From NCBI GenBank assembly GCA_030737835.1, contig CM060849.1, positions 16,706,334-16,770,333 of the forward strand: a stretch of 64,000 nt of DNA, written 5' to 3'. The stretch comes from Acorus gramineus (taxonomy: Eukaryota > Streptophyta > Magnoliopsida > Acorales > Acoraceae). The position numbers were made by a program, and so were the translations under genes. Below the pieces are notes generated by a model. That model had not been told where the DNA came from, made no database searches, and saw only the letters and a program-made list of their open reading frames with translations. Below are positions 61,101 to 64,000 of this stretch, piece after piece (positions within the stretch are counted from its first letter, which is position 1; each line of letters starts with the position of its first letter).

Positions 61101-63806
61101 GAAGTTAACATGGATTGGGAGTGTGAATCTGGTAATCCTCTTAATCATTATTTACATGCTCTTCCTAATGAAAAAGAACCTCGGAAGAAAGTTTATGATC
61201 CCTTCCGTTCAACTTCTCTCTCTCTTAAGTGGAATTTTTCTCTAAGGCCCTCTGTAAACCCATGTGACAATGAACCTTCCTCTTCTAGCATGCTAGAAAG
61301 TTCAATACTAAGTGAGCCTACCTATGGTTCTTCAATAAAGACGGAGAATGCATCAAATGATTCCCCAACAATGACTGTAGGAGCTCATGATTTGGTTTGG
61401 ATATTCAAATGGTGGAACATGAATTATAATCCTCCTCATAAGTTGCGCTCTTTCTCTCGATGGCCACGTTTTGGCATCCCAAGAGCTGTCCGATCTGGCA
61501 ACTTGTCTTTAGACAAAGTGATGACAGAGTTCATGCTCCGGCTTGATGCAACGCCAAGCTGCATAAAACATACACCTTTAGGAAATGATGATCCTGCAAG
61601 TGGACTGACTTTCAGAACAACAAAGCTGAAATATGAACTCTGCTACAGTCGTGGTAAGATGCGGTATACTTTTGAATGCAAACGTGATCCCCTTGACCTT
61701 GTTTATCAGGGTCTTGACCTTCATGTTTTGAAGGCATATTTAAAAAAAGAACAAGAAACTCAAGTAAAGAAAAGTTCTCAGACATGTGATATACCCAGCA
61801 ATGAAAAATGCAACCATATGAGTGGTACAGAGAAGCCTCGAGATGATGGTTTTCTTTTGCATTCTGATTATTTTACAATAAGAAAACAGGCACCAAAGGC
61901 TGACCCTGCAAGATTATTAGCGTGGCAAGACGCAGGAAGGAAAAACCTTGAGATGACTTATGTTAGATCTGAGTTTGAAAATGGGAGTGAAAGTGATCAC
62001 ACACGATCAGACCCTAGTGATGATGATGGATTTAATGTCGTAATAGCTGATAACTGTCAGCGTGTGTTTGTGTATGGCCTCAAGCTGTTATGGACTATAG
62101 AAAACAGGGATGCTGTCTGGTCCTGGGTGGGTGGAATATCCAAAGCATTTGAGCCTCCAAAACCTTCACCTTCTCGGCAATATGCACAAAGAAAATTGGT
62201 TGAGGAGGAACAATTAATGGATAGTGTTGAAACAATTCAAGAGAATGTGGTCAAATCTTCTCCTACTCTCCATGGTGCTACTTCTCCTTCTCCACAGCAT
62301 GCAGAGAATTTGGGGTCAATATCATCACCATCTCAATCATCTAAGATGGAATGCTCATCCTCTGGTGTAGCTGGTAGGTTTTTAAAATGGACTTTTCTGT
62401 GTAATAATTCAATTAGGTGTATGAAAGAATTATCAAGCTTATTTTGTCAAATCATCGTTTTTGGAGTAGAAGGTTCTGTATTCAGAATCATCAGGCTTTT
62501 TGGAAACTAGCAACATCTGATATTGAGGATTTGGGTTATATAGTTGCTTGCCTTTGTTTTCTTCACTTTCAGTCAATACATTTTCTGGTTGCACATATCA
62601 ACTTATATTAGTGTTCCCTGATTATGCTTATTTAGCAGCTAAAGATGGAAATAGTGATCATTCACATGAGAAAGAAACACGTCACTTCATGGTGAATGTC
62701 ATTCAACCACAGTTTAATCTTCACTCTGAAGATGCAAATGTAAGTTTGTTTGCTTCCATGCTATTTGAACATTTTAATATGCTTCCTCTTTTTTGAAATA
62801 AAAGGAAAGAAAATCATTTCCTATACTAGTGAATGGGAATTAGCTGAATAGTAAGACAGTGAAATTTTTCAGTATTTTTCTGTACTGTTCTCGAATTGGA
62901 TTTTCACCACTTTTTGATCTCTTCTTTCACAATTTTGATTCACATTTTCTTGTTTGCATTTTTCTTGTGCACTTATTTTTAATTTAATTGTCATTTATAT
63001 GTTTTCCTTCATCAGTAATTAATGAGGTTGTAGGCTTCTTATGAAACATCTTCGGAGATTAAGTAGTACATTTTCTCAACTCTGAAGCATGGTTGTTGAA
63101 CTTGTGGTAGATACAGTAATTCCTGCTACCCGTTTTAATAAGCTAACATTTTTTTTTTCTCCTCACCCTCACCACACCCCAAAATTAAAAATGCAGGGTA
63201 GGTTTCTGCTTGCTGCAGCCAGTGGCAGGGTTTTAGCCCGTTCATTTCATTCAGTTCTCCATGTTGGTTTTGAGATGATTGAACAGGCTCTTGGTACTGG
63301 TAGTACACATATCCCCGAGTCTACACCTGATTTGCCTTGGAAGCGCATGGAATTCTCTGTTATGTTGGAGCATGTGCAAGCTCATGTTGCACCAACTGAT
63401 GTTGATCCTGGAGCTGGATTGCAGTGGTTACCAAAAATACTTAGAAGCTCTCCAAAAGTAAAGCGTACTGGTGCTTTACTTGAGAGGGTGTTTATGCCAT
63501 GTACGATGTACTTTCGTTACACGAGACACAAAGGTGGAACTCCAGAGTTGAAGGTATTATTTTGTGTTCTTGATATCATGCATGATATGCTACTGCACAT
63601 ATATATTGTGTTTATGCAAAATTAGCCTTTTTTTATAAATAGTCATTATGTAACTTTTTTAAATCTGCAATGACATTCACCCCACAGATGAAGCCATTAA
63701 AGGAACTCAATTTTAATTCTCCCAACATCACTGCTACAATGACATCTCGCCAGTTTCAGGTCATGTTGGATGTATTGAGCAATCTTCTCTTTGCAAGGCT
63801 TCCCAA
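40178..63806 (+). CDS. SABRE: SABRE/Hobbit (BLTP2, Fmp27) family giant protein, N-terminal about 2012 residues; 3' end outside window
   Basis: Thirteen exons join in frame: 40178-40248, 44399-44510, 48039-48299, 48512-48774, 50130-50319, 51099-51272, 51355-51432, 53509-53760, 55379-57544, 60483-62373, 62636-62739, 63197-63553 and 63688-63806. The protein starts MASSPVKFLFALLLVSVVAW, an N-terminal membrane anchor, then AFASRLLAWFLSRILGASVG. Exons 9 and 10 are large (722 and 630 codons). Family landmarks are WKDM-like acidic loops, the Trp-rich DLVWIFKWWNMNYNPP from residue 1492, and DPLDLVYQGLDLHVLKAYL. Plant SABRE and KIP control cell expansion, root cortex width, pollen tube growth and cell plate formation; animal and yeast relatives (Hobbit, BLTP2, Fmp27) are bridge-like lipid carriers at ER-plasma membrane contacts. 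The last exon ends mid-codon at a donor, so roughly a quarter of the usual 2600 residues is missing to the right. No stop or frameshift was found. Confidence 0.93.
41355..41445 (-). mobile_element. LINE 3' end, minus orientation
   Basis: It reads in reverse as a LINE tail: on the minus strand attaggcattcacttcattt, then aataaaattggggtaggatg, cctaccg and an A-tract. The gcctaccgtt ending is shared with the insert at 43200-43375. Confidence 0.5.
41776..43161 (+). mobile_element. decayed LINE with RT-associated zinc-binding domain
   Basis: Broken plus-strand reading frames contain WNVSDGSKVRFWRSVGL, a block that lies downstream of plant LINE reverse transcriptase, then the zinc-binding zf-RVT signature DESTLCPLCNRENEVVYPC. 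The sequence ends in an A-rich tail (tatcaaaaaaataaaaaaa, 43142-43160). Many stops and frameshifts show it is inactive. The 5' end is not defined. Confidence 0.6.
43200..43375 (+). mobile_element. 5'-truncated LINE insertion with 15-bp target duplication
   Basis: The direct repeat agaatccctaccagt occurs at 43185-43199 and 43376-43390 and encloses 176 bp that end in taaaaaaaaaaaaaa. The segment before the tail (ctccttaatataattagg, then gctaaagcctaccgttgat) is a typical plant LINE 3' end. It landed next to the A-tail of the older LINE. Confidence 0.85.
44593..45370 (-). mobile_element. LINE relic (zf-RVT region), minus orientation, with internal tandem duplication
   Basis: The 3' tail reads on the minus strand as ggctccaacctctttcaaaa followed by (AAT)n, which is (ATT)7 at 44597-44617 on the plus strand. 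The minus frame at 45197-44988 contains CETRQHLFFGCPISFPVW, the zf-RVT signature. A stretch of about 250 bp is duplicated: gaaaatgagctcattgcgtg at 44884 recurs at 45134, with about 80% similarity over the following 120 bp. It lies inside SABRE intron 2. Confidence 0.6.
45870..46060 (-). mobile_element. second copy of the same LINE 3' end
   Basis: ataggagcttcatatatataaatgatgccacttgaagaaattggagatgaggga follows a T-tract and parallels the end of the relic at 44620-44680 (ggagccttcatattaaagttgatgccacttgg..ggagatgaggga). Confidence 0.45.
46185..46281 (+). mobile_element. LINE 3' tail fragment
   Basis: tatttggagtcataccctaa, then gtagtagaatccctattagt and an A-tract. The same text in variant form occurs at 49695-49771. 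Both are plus strand inside SABRE introns. Confidence 0.4.
47689..47886. repeat. perfect 100-bp tandem duplication in SABRE intron 2
   Basis: cctagaatctttgtagcgat and the next 80 bases repeat exactly with period 100 (47689-47788 and 47789-47886). No mismatch was seen up to acccat. The identity implies a recent event or an assembly artefact. Confidence 0.95.
49670..49771 (+). mobile_element. LINE 3' tail fragment with (TTTC)n
   Basis: A (TTTC)n run (about 49675-49695) is followed by ccatttggagttatacacca, then gtaggattcctactagttcc and taaaaaaag. It is paralleled by 46185-46281. Confidence 0.45.
57545..60482 (+). other. SABRE intron 9 (2.9 kb)
   Basis: The donor cagcag|gtcagg and acceptor gattacag|gcaaca flank it, and the protein continues ...LAQQ|ATCFQPQIEQDVY... 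without loss. No gene or complete transposon is evident inside; the sequence is AT-rich with scattered short repeats. Confidence 0.7.
62631..62640 (+). promoter_or_regulatory. tandem (NAGNAG) splice acceptor of SABRE exon 11
   Basis: The sequence tttagcag|ct offers two AG acceptors three bases apart (62634-62635 and 62637-62638). Both keep frame after the split codon: the first gives Ala-Ala-Lys-Asp-Gly, the second Ala-Lys-Asp-Gly. Use of both would yield isoforms differing by one Ala. Confidence 0.7.
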
Positions 63807-64000
63807 GTAAGACCATTCTCATTTGCTTTTGTCCTAATGTTTGCTGAATTCTTATTTTTCTTTACGTTTGTTTTCTTTACGTTACTTGTAAAACATGCAT
63901 TTCATGTCCACGGATTTGCTTTGGGAAAGCAATGGGATATTTTTCATTCTGTCTTCTGGGTCAGCAAATGAGCCACTCAATGATTTCTTGAGATGTTGAA

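Overview
The window is plant nuclear DNA. Its genes are split by GT-AG introns, it is AT-rich overall, and it is full of transposon relics, (TA)n runs and poly(A)-tailed retroelement ends. The proteins encoded are typical of flowering plants: a SABRE family giant, a YIF1 homologue, a gamma-glutamyl-peptidase-like enzyme, an F-box protein, ALDH6B2 and a SpoU methyltransferase. The GC-rich exons of the methyltransferase, peptidase and F-box genes against AT-rich introns suggest a monocot. That is inference; the species cannot be named from the sequence alone.

Layout. 1-701 holds the last two visible exons of a methylmalonate-semialdehyde dehydrogenase gene (+). 1672-3441 is a complete four-exon SpoU-type RNA methyltransferase gene (+). 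3442-18025 has no convincing gene but is rich in mobile DNA: an inverted-repeat MITE (5590-6102), two GC-rich fold-back elements meeting at a (TA)20 run (6546-8091), a hAT-type MITE with a perfect 8-bp target duplication (8218-9071), and a related (TA)n-associated element near 14250. 18152-20700 is a four-exon class I glutamine amidotransferase-like gene (+). 25366-27034 is a three-exon F-box gene (-). Between 30.2 and 31.7 kb are gene relics on the minus strand, one of them a heavy-metal-associated (HIPP) fragment. 32355-34160 is the coding part of a YIF1 gene (-), with a 5' UTR intron reaching about 35614 and a Mutator-like MITE just upstream. 37190-37491 is a decayed fragment of a chloroplast FtsH1/5-type protease gene.

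The right third is one gene. From 40178 to beyond the window end I could join 13 exons in frame, encoding about the first 2012 residues of a SABRE/Hobbit/BLTP2-type bridge-like lipid-transfer protein. Its first two introns (about 4.1 and 3.5 kb) carry nested LINE relics, including a short insertion with a 15-bp target-site duplication, and a perfect 100-bp tandem duplication.

The genes are independent nuclear genes with unrelated housekeeping or regulatory roles; no operon or metabolic cluster is visible. The most unusual material is the family of (TA)n-associated fold-back elements, whose ends carry serial perfect hairpins around CpG-rich arrays.
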